From: Lichtheimia corymbifera B2541
Taxonomy: Eukaryota; Mucoromycota; Mucoromycetes; Mucorales; Lichtheimiaceae
DNA: 64,000 nucleotides
Assembly (NCBI GenBank): GCA_000697475.1
Contig: JNEU01001116.1
Span: 51,797-115,796 of the forward strand
Reading direction: 5' to 3'
Shown here: positions 49,100 through 61,525 of the stretch, piece by piece
Layout: every line of letters starts with the position of its first letter
Numbering within the stretch: the stretch's first letter is position 1
Made by a program: the position numbers and the translations under genes
Notes under the pieces: generated by a model
What the model saw: only the letters and a program-made list of their open reading frames with translations
Told to the model about the DNA's origin: nothing
Database searches by the model: none

Positions 49100-50570
49100 T
49101 GCATGAGGTCTCTATTAGAATAAAGTTGATCAACATATGCGAGAGCACCTTGTGTGAAACTTTACAGTTCGTGATGGCCAATCTCAAGGTCATGGGCCCT
49201 TGGACCACCCACACTATTTATATTCTCGTCCGGTCATTGTCGGATCCGGATTATAACAAAGCATGTGGTTTTATATGAACAGATTGATCAAGGTTGAGTT
49301 GGACAGCCTCGAGGACAAGCATTCGGGTGGGCAATCCCAGTGTAACTCACTCTATCTGGCATTTCAATGAATTTGGACGGTTGCAGAATATCAGTTGATC
49401 ATAGTCAATCCAACATTACACCCTCCTATTCACGATTTTCATTGTAAAGCATAGGTTCCTTATTATGGCAAAGTTGATCAGCGTGCCCAGGAGCATATTG
49501 TGTGGAAGTTTCAGGTTTGTGGTGGGCAATCTCAAGGTCATGGGTCGTCCACCCTATATACATTCTGATCCGCTCATCGTCGGGCGCTCCCATCCAAATT
49601 CTCATAATGAAGCATGTGGTTTTTAAATGAATGAAGATGATCAGCACACCGAAGCCCAACCGGCTGACGAAGTTTCACGATGGAGGTGGAAAATGGCGGG
49701 GGTACTTGCGTTCCGTCCGTGCATCATCTCCCCTATATTTGGACCGCCGGATTCATTGAATCATCATAATGAAGCATGCTGTTTTTAAATGAATGGAGTT
49801 GATCAGCATAACTCAGCGTATATGCTTACAAAACTTCAGATTCGAGGTGGGCAATCCCAAGGTTATTCATATTAAATGACATTTCAATGAATCCGGCGCT
49901 TTCCCAATTTCCCGCCGTCATAGTAAACCTCACATTGTGCTCTCCCTTTCGAAATTTTCAAATGAAGTGTGAGTTCTTTATTAAGACAAAGTTGATCAGC
50001 ATGACGTAAAGCATATTGTGTGAAAGTTTGAGGTTCGAGAGAGGCAATCTCGAGGTCATGCATTAATTACAGTGTGCATTGATATGTCGGACGGTGCCTG
50101 ACCTATTTAATTCCCACCTCTTCCACACCCAGTCTTCTGCCTCTTCCTCCCATTCTCAACTATTGCCCCATTCAACTACAACTACAACCTGCGAACGATT
50201 GTTCTGCTTCATCCCATCATGTCAATCCTACAACTGTCTTGATCCGATTGCCTTTGACTGAATGGCAGGTCCATGGCGTGTACACTCCACGACAACACCC
50301 GCGTTTCTTGACACTGCACGTTCTCTTGTGCACTCCTCTACCACAACCAATCGTAACAGCATTCGTTCCTGCAATTACTAGCAACGGCTCCATTGTCTCA
50401 AACAGCGTTCACAGCCCTGTCATTCTACAACAACACACGCTCTTGCACACTTTTCTACCGTGACCAAACACAGCAGTCGTTGTATTATCAAGGTCTTTAT
50501 TCCAATGTCTCAAGTTACTTGCAGCAACCTGCTTTGATACATGCGGATTCCAATGGACAGGGTGCTATAT
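49100..50570 (+). repeat. Interspersed repeat, copy 2, with tandem ~155-190 bp units
   Basis: From 49,120 to 50,050 a motif around GAAGCATG(T/C)GGTTTTTAAATGAATG and TTGATCAGCAT recurs at about 49128, 49284, 49473, 49638, 49799 and 49990. Each unit also has a (T)GGGCAATC(T/C)CAAGGT segment. From 50,100 to 50,520 it matches the inverted copy at 24.6-25.0 kb base by base over long stretches. No coding enzyme is present. Confidence 0.7.
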
Positions 50571-51481
50571 CAGCTATCATCATACAAGCCATCTTCACCT
50601 GGTTGAGCTGCGATGGAAAATGACCATGAAAGAGATAGACCAACAGCAGGACGGAAGAGGAAACATATCAAAGCAACATTGGACTAGCAATAGTTATCAT
50701 GGATGGGTGGAATCAAGTGCAGTGGTGGGATATCCTGGAATGTTGCTTTGGTTACCTGGAGCGAGCATCGCCCGCAAGAATGATCACGTGGATACGGCTT
50801 AGGATGATGATGGATTGGATGGGATTGACGAAATGGATGATATCTTGGCAGACATGGATGCTGTTGGAATACTCAACTCAACGCATGCAGCAGCTCTTTT
50901 TACAATCATGGACGAAGGATGCTTATGACGGCGTCAACCAAGGATAGAATGACACATTTATCCCTGTTACCCTCTATGTGATTCACCCATAGCTTATTCA
51001 ATCTACAATGCTGTTCCCCTATCATACTTACTCGATAAACATCCACACTACCATGTGCTATTCTTTGAATGTTACACTGAATGAAAATTGGATTCAACAT
51101 GATGTTTAGGAGGGTATCGTAGTATAAGCTTATATAGTCAAGATGCGGATCACTTGATTGGATTCTTGATTGGAAGTTGTGATAGAAATTTGAAGGTCGG
51201 GAAGCGAGATTGGATCATTTATATCATTGTATGTGTGGGGATGCTTTTGTCGTTTTGTCTTTCCGAAAGAAGGAACAACCTGTGGCTAGGATCTCATAAG
51301 TCAAACATGTTGAATGGAGGGTCCTATTCCACTTTGTAGCCAGCTCCACGCCCAAACCTCTACAAACAACTTGTGTCCTCCGTGCAAATGTTGAAGATGA
51401 TCTCCGTGTACAAGAATTCATTGCTCTTGTTATAATGGCTACCTTCGTCATCCAATATTCACAAGACAATCAACATCATCC

Positions 51482-51620
51482 CATTTTTGCAGCAGCATGT
51501 CAAGGGCGTACACTCAGTTCTCCGCCATGCGTATAGTGCTCTCGGTGCCATCCATCAGAAGAAAGCAGCTTCATCGCCCTTATAGAAGAGGTAAATATAA
51601 GGTATCTGTTTCTCGAAAGC
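51482..51620 (+). repeat. Direct repeat, copy B
   Basis: Diverged copy of 48,965-49,088 with a short insertion (about 15 bp) after the CCATCCATC block. Confidence 0.65.
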
Positions 51621-51987
51621 TTTCAAAATGAAATCCTTATACACTGATATTGCTGTTTCTTTTTAATAAATGTTTTGTACACATCAGCCATATGTATTAT
51701 TAGCTTTACGTAAATCGACTTGATATGCATGATCACTAATCGGAGTGATTCTTGTCAAGCATTTCTGCTTATTCTTGATCAGAGTCTGTCGTCAAACTGT
51801 ATTGGAATCGGTCATTCTTAGAATTTTGATCTATAACATGACCAGAACACCATAGTCATAGTCGGCTGCATCCATGCCTTGCTGGGTGGATTATCCCAAT
51901 GACCACGTTTTAGGCAGCAAAAATCCTTTGTGTCCCTTGTACCCCTCTTCTCCTTGATACAATGCGCAACGAAAGCTCTGGTTTATT

Positions 51988-54900
51988 TTATATTACGGAG
52001 CCAACCACGCACTCATATTCAATCAAACTCATTGTCTCGCTGCTTTGAAAAGCTTTCAAGTCGTCTACAGCTATCGTGTTGCTTAGAGGCTGCTGATAGG
52101 TAGCTCCACCCATAAGAACGCACGTATCCAAAAGGTAGAAGCATATCCTGCCAGGTCTACACTCGTTGCCATCATTGACTCCCTTTACAGTGTTTACCTT
52201 CACAACCCTTATACGTACCTCGTCCTGCATTGCAAAGTGTAAAGTGTATAAAGAAGAGAGGTATTGACCTGAGCATGAGCAAGCATCACGTATTCAGTTG
52301 TTATAAATCCACTCTAACCACCCGTCATGATAAAAAGCTGTCGATAGTGCTGTTATATCATAGGAATATCTTTTTATTCTCGTTCATGTATCAATGTCTA
52401 CCCTTTTAATATTGGAAACAGCGCTCCTTGCATAACCAATCATATGACATGGTCCTGTGTATATTCAAGGGTCAAATCAAATTGCTGTAAGCTGCTGCAG
52501 ATTGAAGGCATCGCGTATGTTGTAGTTCACCAATGATCCACAGCTGCAAGGGGACCAGGGTTGCTGATGATGGGATGAATTGGTGTCTGGTGTTGACTGC
52601 CGACGATTAGATCCATTATGTACCCGTAGCTGGTAACATGAAACTGGAACGTGACAAGAATGAGAGGTCGTTGTCGTTGTTTTGCGTTGTCTTTGATTTC
52701 ATTGTTGCTCTCCATCATCAACCAAATAGTCCGAACTGCTGCCATGTATCCAAATTCCAATTTACTCTGACATGGTTCCTGGTGCTCATGATCAACCTCC
52801 TCGTTATCCCGATCAAAGCAGGTCTCCGCATCTTTGTGCTCTTGAAATGATCCGTATCCAGGATAATCAATCGTCATCACTGTCGTCAAGTATCCGAAAA
52901 CATATCCAAGTCCAGGTCTTGCCTTCATGTTCACCTTTAACAAAGGTACCTGATCGTGTCAATTTCAATCACGTGTGACTATCTTCCAAGCACAATGTGG
53001 AGTGGCATGTAATGCAATGCCGATGTCGAAGGCCTTGTGATCAAATATGGGGGCCCCCTTCCATGTTCCAGCATCTTCTTGTAAGGCATCATCATCCACA
53101 ATACATCTCGGCGTGTCGTGCAGTTTCACTACATACGATGGTCATTTCAATCAGAATCCGTTTTAGCGTAATCATCTCGTTCACCACGTACCTTGAAATC
53201 CAGTATCAAGAATATAAACATTGAAACATCCAAACTTGAGACTTTGCCCCTTGCTGATAATTGGTTGCATGGGGCGTCGTCAACTCTGTGCAAACTTTGC
53301 CTTGCGTAATAGCGAGATAGCGGGTCAAGGTTGCAGGCGTGTAGCTTGTGCTGTTGCAAAATAATGTCTGGGTGCCTTCAGCTTGAGCTTGCATATCATT
53401 CGTGGTGGTAAAATCCTTAGACCAAATAAACGAACCGTCGTATATAATCCCGAGCCGCATGCACGTGATATGATCCAGTCTTCTTGCTGATAACCTGGAA
53501 AGTAACCACCGTGGCATTCACTCTTGACGACATGCATCCATAACCCTCATACAGTGAGTCGCCACTGACCTTGCATTGCGATGATTGCTTGAAATTGACG
53601 CATACTTGGTGGCAATGGATATCGGTGGCTGTCTGAGATGGCACCGTCTACAACTATCCCACTAAACGATAAACACCGTTAAACATCTATCACTTCCCAA
53701 GTTGAGCCATCCATTCGCTTTTTACCTTGATAAATGGGTGGATCACTGTTTGGATAATGTCGAGTGTGTAGAGATGATGTTGGAGAATGAATGTCCAAAG
53801 TTGTTGTGGGAGATAGGAATATGATCCGTGCTATCGTCAACATGCTGTAGTGTCATACCAAGGAAAAGAACATGTTGCTTGTCGTCATCCAGCTTGAAAA
53901 AGAACTCGTTGCATAACCCGTAAAGAAAGAGTGTCGATGTCAACGGCTGCGAGCCAATTGTAGCGAGGGAGTTGGTGAGCTTGTCGTTATCCAGTGGAAG
54001 TAAATGCAGCTAAAGAAGTCGAAGAAAAATAGACGTAAGAGACAGCACCCTTATTTATTACTCTGCCCAAACTTGCCTGTTTTCTGCCCGCGGCTACACC
54101 ACGACTCCTTCTCATTCCCAGTCGTCATCTCCATTCCAATAGCTCTTTTCCTCAATGTCCACCTTGCAGTTGCTGCTTGAAACTTGTATGCTGAATTATA
54201 TATCCTGTGCAAGTCCATCACGTCAGCAAATATCTGTAGCTTGCATCATGTGTTGTTTTTCTTGTTGCTACCTTGCCAACCTCTTGCTACAAGAAAGAAG
54301 CATGTGTGACATAGGAGGATCCGTGGACAAGAGAATCAATAATGGGTCCGTGGTATAATGGGATATTCCGCTTACCTCGTAGCTGAATGCGGAATATCAA
54401 CCAGAGTGGTGATAGATTGGCGGTGAAGACTAAGAAGGAGTGGTGTTAATACGACAATTCTTCTCAACATGATTATTGGAATTACCTGAGTAGGTGGTTT
54501 TAGATATAAGACAATACCACGTTTTAGAAATTCCCATCAACCTTGTCAAACAATCGCATGCATCCGGAATCCATGATAGATGATAAGCCTAAGAACCATG
54601 TAAGCAGCAAATTACCAACATTACCAATAAACAATACGCACTTGCTGTGGAAGCCGCCTTGTTGCATAACACATGATGATGACTGTCAGACTGAGCATTC
54701 CTACAAGTCGAATTAATAGCAAGTAAAAAGGCAGTCACTTGCCTTTTGGAAAAAGCTTTCGTGTTCAAGCTGATCCTCAAATACAATACACCCCAAGTCA
54801 ATGCCAAACGAACAGCGCATGTGAGCAGATAGCGGATAAATGTGACGTTGGAGAGACGCGTCTTTTCTGAAGCCATCCTATATTTTCATAGATCAGTATA

Positions 54901-55661
54901 CACCAAATTCAGGTACCTCATGGTGATAGCAGGCACTTACAACGTGAATGAACCATGGCCTACGCAAAAAGTGAACGGCATTTCATTGTACTTGGTGATA
55001 CAATCAACGTCGGGTGATCGGAATTTCCCTGATCCCAGCTGCATAAACAAGCGGTCTTGCATGTTCCACAATGGCACGTGATACATTTCCAGGTTTCTCG
55101 CTATCCTTTGCACCGCGTGTACATATCCATGGCCATCGAATCCAACATCATAGAGCAGTTCTTGTAATAGCCCATCCATCCATCCTGTCTTTAAATGATT
55201 ATTGAAAGCCGTGCGATTGATCATGCTGGTCTCTTCCGGTTGATGATTGCATCGAAAGGTGCTTCTTGGTATTGTTCAATCTTGCTGATCGCTCTTGTAT
55301 CCATAATGAAAAATGGATCCCGAGGATTAGATTGCATTAGAAACCTTGTATTGGATGTCATTCACATTCACAAGACACATACCTTGCAATCCTAGCCATG
55401 ACAGCATTCGAGAAAACGACTTGCTCATCTTTGTGTATGTATGAATCGCGTCAGCAATACCGTTATATCATCATCACGGCCATGAACGGTACCTGGATGA
55501 TGATAGCAAACAACATCATCTTCCCTGATCCACGCGTCCTGATAACGATAGTGCGATCCCTTTGTCAGCTATAATCATTGTCAAATATATAACCAAAGAT
55601 GTTACCTTTTTCACAGCGCCAAAGAGAAGAAACCTTGTATACCCTTGTATCATTCTGTGGC
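51988..55661 (-). pseudogene. Decayed intron-rich gene of unknown family (minus strand)
   Basis: Exon-like segments link in frame on the minus strand: 55,606-55,661, 55,493-55,568, 55,383-55,428, then 54,941-55,344, 54,743-54,877, 54,643-54,700 and, less securely, 53,743-54,009, around 53,206-53,540, 52,527-52,943 and 51,988-52,230. Encoded pieces include GDEQVVFSNAVMARIAR, GWMDGLLQELLYDVGFDG and LFLYGLCNEFFFKLDDDK, protein-like in composition. A one-base frameshift is needed near 55,231-55,245 and another near 53,800 (the better frame continues as QQLWTFILQHHLYTLDII). The intron after 54,743 is GC-AG. I do not recognise the family. An intact gene with errors in my splicing is possible, but two frameshifts argue for decay. 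Confidence 0.4.
54361..54405. other. Perfect 10-bp inverted repeat (hairpin)
   Basis: GATATTCCGC and GCGGAATATC flank a spacer of about 17-20 bases within the decayed locus. It resembles the stem of a transcript hairpin. The region is not a tRNA: there is no T-arm. Confidence 0.4.
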
Positions 55662-56016
55662 CTATTCCACCATGTGTCAGTATTCGTTTGCAGTATAACA
55701 CGTATTGCTTGTAACTTGACTCACTCGTGCGTTGTCATTGCGTGTCAACTGATTCTGGCAGGGTTGGAGTTGGAGTTGCCATTGACCACGGTTGCCATGC
55801 CATGTTGAGAGATTACTGTTATAGAGAGAAGGCCATGTTGTTGTGCAGTGCTGGTTGATTGCAGGTTGTCGTCATGGTAAGCTTGGTGTGTGAATGGAGG
55901 TGAGGCGGGAAGAAGAAAAGGCGGGCCTGACTTTTGCACTCTTTCTTTTGCACCTTTTCCTTTTCCTTTTCTCAGTTTCTCTTTCTCCTTTCCTCTCGCC
56001 CCTTCCTCATTACCAC

Positions 56017-58336
56017 AATGAGCCAACGTCTTCGTATTCGCATTCATCAGCAGCCTTGTTGAATCCAGCGACAAAAAGGCGTCTCTCTTTTCCACTGTCG
56101 GCCATCGAGCTTCAACGTCTACCTTCTTCTTCAACAACAGACACGTTCTTTTGGGAACGCATCGCAGCAACCAACAACGCATCTCCTCTCTGCTCTTGTT
56201 GAGACTACCAATGGCGAGATCGTGGGCGCTATTATATGGAAAGGGATATTGTTACAAAGACGTCAGCACATTAGCCAGCAACCGATATCGAAGCACAGCT
56301 TTCAGTGATGCATATAAAATGGCGACAATGTACGTTGTGGATAGGGCAAGCATGGGTAATCAAAGTACTGATCGAGTATCTTTATGATGATATAGGATGG
56401 TTTTGATGGTCGATACCACGTGCATCTGTATGGCATCTTTTTCAACATCATCACATCCAACCAGCAGCTATGTCACTACAGCCTTTACGAGTACATCTGC
56501 AAGGAGAATCATACAAGAATACCCCATTCTCGACAGCATTATCTGAGTGATCAACATACACCAAGGTTCTGGATGAGTGATTCATTTTCCACGCAAGGAG
56601 TTACACGGTTCATGCAGGTAAGACCAATCAAATCATGTGGACTGCAAGCAAGATATTAAAGGTCTCTTCAATTTTGGTGGTTGCCACACACAACAGCACA
56701 ATGGGTCTCCATGCCAACAAGCAACCAGTTCCTTCAACGACTTATCACTTCAAATACAAGTCATGTGTCCATGCTTTCCAAAGGTAAGGACAAGGAGAGC
56801 GTGCGTATTATACTAAGCAGGAATACTAAGAATGGCACCAATAGATATCGTTCATAGCAGCATCATTCCACAAAGTATCATCACACTCCACAACAATGCA
56901 TTCTATACGACATTCAAGATCCAGCAAGGCGTCGATGTGCGGGGTGGTAATCATGATGGATATTCGTCACAATCCTGGACATCAAGTCATCAAAAACGCT
57001 ACGTCACATTGTAATTTATCAGCACATACACCCAAGTCATGAATGCATGGTCCGTTTTCAATCTGCTGCTACAATATCATCATGGTAAGAACAAGGAAAT
57101 GGATGTGGATCTATGAGTAGGTGCTGACTACTACCTTTGACATTCCCGACAGCGTTAAGGATAAGAAATGCAATATCATCTCATGGGTGATCAACCAGCA
57201 ATGGCGGATGGCGCATTACCAACCATCTTCATCTGGGAAGAAAAAAAACTCAGGTACCAGGAACATGGGAATGAAAAACGTTGATTGCGGGCTTTCTTTC
57301 CAGCACACACGTTGGCACAAAAAACAGCGCAGTGTCGATTCTATACGGGTGGTTCATTCTTCAGAGGAGCAGTATTTCAAGGAGCAGGAATATAATGGCG
57401 TCTCAATCCAATGCTGTATATACGTATCATGAATACGTTTTGAATATGGATGGATGACTTTTCCCGCATCAGCATTGGCGTCAAATTCAAGTTAGCTGAT
57501 AGCAATGGGTGCCTACCAAGTACCTTGGATGCCTGCTTTCCAGAAGGATTCACGAGAATACAGCAACATGCACACCAATCACCATACATCAACGTCGCCT
57601 ACGTCAAGGATGTGATATTGCTGTACTACAAGGGAGGGTAGAGATGGTAAGCATGGAAGAGATCAGTGGATATTACCGAAGGAGGATTGACTATATCGTT
57701 TCTTCACACAGTGTGCAAAGCTACAGACGATGGTCAATGCCGTCGACAATTATCACTCTCATGCAACTACACCAATCAATAACTATGTGCGAGCAGCAGG
57801 ATCGACATGGTAAGCATAAACATTACGATTACAGAGGATCATTGTTGAACTAATCACCTGGATTTTCAAAGGGGTACCACGCGATGAAGCAAACAACTAT
57901 GTTACAACCAAGCCCCACACCTCCCATGAATTAATGATATACGCACCAGAAACAAGCTGACATGGTGAGTTTTTGAGCAACTGCAGTAGATGGCGACCTT
58001 GCACGGACCATATCTATGTTAGTAGAAATTACAAGAGCCTACCAATACGCGGGCATCCACGTTGCTCTGGTATCATTTGATTCAGTTAATTGTGATTGCA
58101 ATCTGGAGGGCCAATGGAAAGTAGAGGGAACTGAATGCTGGACCAACTTATCCACCATGAGGAGCTTGCCTATGGATCATTTTCTGTGGGACCATTGACA
58201 TCAGAAGCAGTTCTACAGGCCTCTTACTTTATTATCATTGGATACCTGGTATTACATGAGGAGCAGCGTGACGCGATGTTGACAACGGCAATAATGGTGA
58301 ATAGACAAATGGCTTGGGTAGCGGCTGATGATTGAC
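56017..58336 (+). pseudogene. Decayed intron-rich gene of unknown family (plus strand)
   Basis: Exon-like segments on the plus strand include 56,396-56,617 (DGFDGRYHVHLYGIFFNI...), an ATG-bearing segment about 57,039-57,083, 57,121-57,241, 57,290-57,460 and 57,447-57,641. The frame ...YHEYVLNMDG breaks at a tandem GGAT (ATGGATGGATGAC, about 57,450); removing one GGAT would join it to DDFSRISIGVKFKLADSNG. An early stop codon also interrupts the frame around 56,055. The 5' region (55,890-56,020) is CT-rich leader-like. Similarity with the minus locus (GFDG followed by VH; a W..F/LQ.HH motif) suggests two related genes arranged back to back. Unknown function. Confidence is low because the splicing is my own reading. 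Confidence 0.35.
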
Positions 58337-60270
58337 AAGGATGCCGTTATTTATTGAGACAATAATACGCCATTCCTCCGTTATCCTTCACACCTACACA
58401 TGCATCATATAGAGTTAGCTTTCTTTTATGGGCTCTATTGCCCTAAATAAAAAACAACTGATATAAAAAATCTATTATTGAAATAACCATAAGGATGGAC
58501 CTGAGGGATTGCGAAGGAAATACACACGGCAATATCACCACGTGCACGCGTATCGATTTATTATACAGACATCTTCCATGGTCTCTTGTGGGCGTTGTAG
58601 TTTGCATGACAAACCTTGGAATTAGAATGCTACACTTGCACTTCAGCAAGGATAGCTTTATTAGAATCATATACATGTCATTGGGTAGTCACGCTTGAAA
58701 TAGCTAAAATGTATCATTATCATGGATAAAAGGGTCCGTAGGTACTGGCACAAGCGTGGGGCAACACGAGATGTAGCAATGGGTGGTAAATGAGACCTCA
58801 TGTTCCATCTGCATCTGCCAGGGACCCCCATAGCAGCATTGTATATGTAGAATATCCTGTAGTGAAGCTGTGTTGTATATGACAAGCTTTTATATTTATG
58901 CCGAGGATCGACATGATGTCATGCCTCATGCATATGCATATGCAACGTGGATACTCCTTTCCAAATTAAGAGCCCCAACCATTTTACATATACACCACAC
59001 AATCCAAGCTGTCGTATGAATGACGGTTTATAATTCAACATGTGACCAAAGCTCAATTTATATGCCTAAGCTACGATGTTGATAATTGATTTGTCGTGAG
59101 GTTGATTCGGGTGATGATAATGTATTGCTGGTTCTTGGAGCTCCTGATTTCGAATGATGATTTTTTTGTATGTCTAAGCAAAAGATACCACGTAACTCCT
59201 CTGCTCATGATAATTGTGTACACCCACGCTTACCAATCCAATCCTGTCCCTGGCATATACAAGGTGATGAGAGAGAGTCGCCGAGAGATATCCTTGTTCC
59301 TTGGTTTCAATGGAAGTCTTCCTCAGCGTATCATCCTCCACAGGCGATTATATGTCGCAAGGTGATCCTTCTATTTTTGAATGATAGTCGTCCTAAAGAG
59401 ATTTTTAGCATGTATTCATACAGAGTGTGTTGCCCGCTCACCTTGATGCCATGATAAGACCTGCGGTTCGTGTGAGGGGTTGATGATTGTGTGATATCTA
59501 ATCTACGTGTTCTTTTCTTCTTTTCCTTTTATGTCTTCTTTTTTTTTCTTCTAAAAATAAAAATTCATCGACCCATCTTTTGTTTCTAAAACTAAGGGTG
59601 TTGTTGCTGGTATATGATGCCCACTGATGATCTGATATCACAAAGACGATAGGAAGGAATAAGCATTTGGCCTCATAGCGTCATCCAGCAATACGACTTA
59701 CTGCATGAGATCCAGCGTTGAAAAGACCATGGATATGCTTGGTGCCGACATTGATATGCCTAAAACCAGCCACTTTAATTTTCTGATGGCCTATCTATGC
59801 ATGGTGATCGATCCTACCTGGTTGATAGTGCATGTGGAGAAACAATAGGTGATCCATGGAATAAGAGTACGTGTCCAAAACTGGCAAGGTTGTTGCATCC
59901 ATATAATGAATTCGTTGCATATCCTCATCCTCGTCTTGGTTTACCTGGTGAAACGCATTGATTGTGATAGTGGTGCTGGTGCTGTGAGTGATATGTAATG
60001 GAGGTTATCAGTGTATGGTATGTGTGTCTCAGTAACATGGGACGATTCATACGTTGTGCAAGTGGTCGTGATAAATGGCTGCTTGAAATAAAACCTGGTC
60101 ACCAATTGAGGTCATTGGTAAGCATGGGAATGGGTCCACTGGAAGCACCATGTTGTCATGCCTTTGTAGATGTCGTTGTGGCAATTGAGTAGTTGTTGTA
60201 TATCATCCATTCCATATGTACATATCCTTATGATACTGTAAAAGAGCACGCCCTCCATGTAAGGGACAAG
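58337..60270. other. Gene-free AT-rich region
   Basis: Nearly two kilobases with only short, featureless open frames. No repeats or RNA genes stand out. It leads into the satellite array. Confidence 0.5.
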
Positions 60271-60758
60271 GTTTGTAGGTGATTCCAGGATAGCAGTAGC
60301 GATATCTCGCGAGCACGTGCTCCCTGTGACTTGAAATTTTTTCTGTACTAAGGAAACCATACCCGGGCTTCATGCTGGTGTAAATTTTGTGACTGGTTTC
60401 CTAATACGATAATGACGTGCACATAGTGAATTTATCACTTAGGGTTAAGGCAATTATTGCGCTGTGACGTGTCCCCATGTGACTGCAGCCTCATACAATG
60501 AAAATTTTACTAAGAAAGTCAATCCTTGGCTACACAATGGTATATAACACAACGGTATAACGTGACACAAAAAATGCAGGTCACTTTTTGAGTACCCATA
60601 GATTGTTCCAAAGGCGCTTAGGGTTTGTAGGTGATTCCAGGATAGCAGTAGCGATATCTCGCGAGCACGTGCTCCCTGTGACTTGAAATTTTTTCTGTAC
60701 TAAGGAAACCATACCCGGCCTTTATGCTGGTGTAAATTTTGTGACTGGTTTCCTAATA
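60271..60758 (+). repeat. Pair of near-identical 136-bp direct repeats
   Basis: 60,271-60,406 and 60,623-60,758 differ at only two or three positions (CCGGGCTTCATG versus CCGGCCTTTATG) over 136 bp. Both start GTTTGTAGGTGATTCC and end TTTCCTAATA. Their CTGTACTAAGGAAACCATACC segment is related to the monomers that follow. Confidence 0.9.
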
Positions 60759-60859
60759 GGAATATGAATTGTACATAGTGCTTTTTTCAATTAGGGTTGT
60801 TAGCATTTTGCAGTTAGGTTTGGCCAGGGTTAAGCCAGGGCTAGGCATTCCTGCATCTC

Positions 60860-61525
60860 CGACAGCTCTGAAATTAATTCTGTACTAATAAAACCATACC
60901 TGCGAAACCTGAAAATGCATACACCGGCATGTGTAACCATAACAAAATAAATTTCCAGCTTATGAAATTATGCACTTTTGCATGTTTGTTCCCTTCTGCC
61001 CCTTCCCCACATGTGCACAGCACCCTGGGATGAAAATCCTACTAATAAACATGATCATGCCCAATGCACCCATATATGGTACACCTGTACTACCATAATG
61101 AAATAAACTTCCAACTTATGAAATTATATACTTTTGCACCTTTGATCCCTTCTGCCCCTTCCCTACGTGCCCCCAGGACCTCGAGACGAAAATTCCACTA
61201 ATAAAGATAACTATGCCCAATGCACCCATATATGGTATGCCTGTACTACCATAACGAAATAAATTTCCAGCTTATGAAATTATGCACTTTTGCACCTTTG
61301 TTCCCTTCTACCCCTTCCCCACATGCCCCCAGGACCTGCAGATGACAATCCTACTAATAAACGTGCATATGCTCCACACACCCATATATGATATGCCTGT
61401 GTAACTATAGCAAAATAAACTTCTAGCTTATGTAATTATATACTTTTGCACCTTTGTTCCCTTCTACCCCTTCCCCACATGCCCCCAGGACCTGCAGATG
61501 ACAATCCTAATTATAAAGTCAATGT
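60860..61525 (+). repeat. Tandem satellite, ~156-bp monomers
   Basis: The landmark TTATGAAATTAT(G/A) recurs at about 60961, 61117, 61274 and 61429, that is every 155-157 bp. Each unit also carries ACCATAACGAAATAAA, CCCTTCTGCCCCTTCCC and (C)CCAGGACCT...AATCCTACTAATAAA. Confidence 0.88.

Larger units (their letters stand above)
48773..51987. other. Gene-free repeat-rich region
   Basis: No intact gene. It contains a duplicated segment (48,965-49,088 and 51,482-51,620), a block of degenerate 155-190 bp units (49.1-50.05 kb) and the second copy of the interspersed repeat. Between 50.6 and 51.5 kb there is sequence of no recognisable kind. Confidence 0.55.

Noticed and set aside
48965..51620. LTR retrotransposon
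   Set aside because: The direct repeats lack TG...CA ends, primer-binding site and polypurine tract, and no reverse transcriptase or integrase frame lies between.
54346..54420. tRNA-like stretch starting GGTCCGTGGTATAATGG
   Set aside because: It has the look of a D-arm start, but no anticodon arm and no TTCGA T-arm follow. The 10-bp inverted repeat explains the fold. Not called a tRNA.
55494..55560. P-loop-like GSGKMML frame suggesting an AAA/Crinkler ATPase
   Set aside because: It appears only in a frame that stops at once. The frame that fits the splice sites reads YRYQDAWIREDDVVCYHH, so no ATPase is called.
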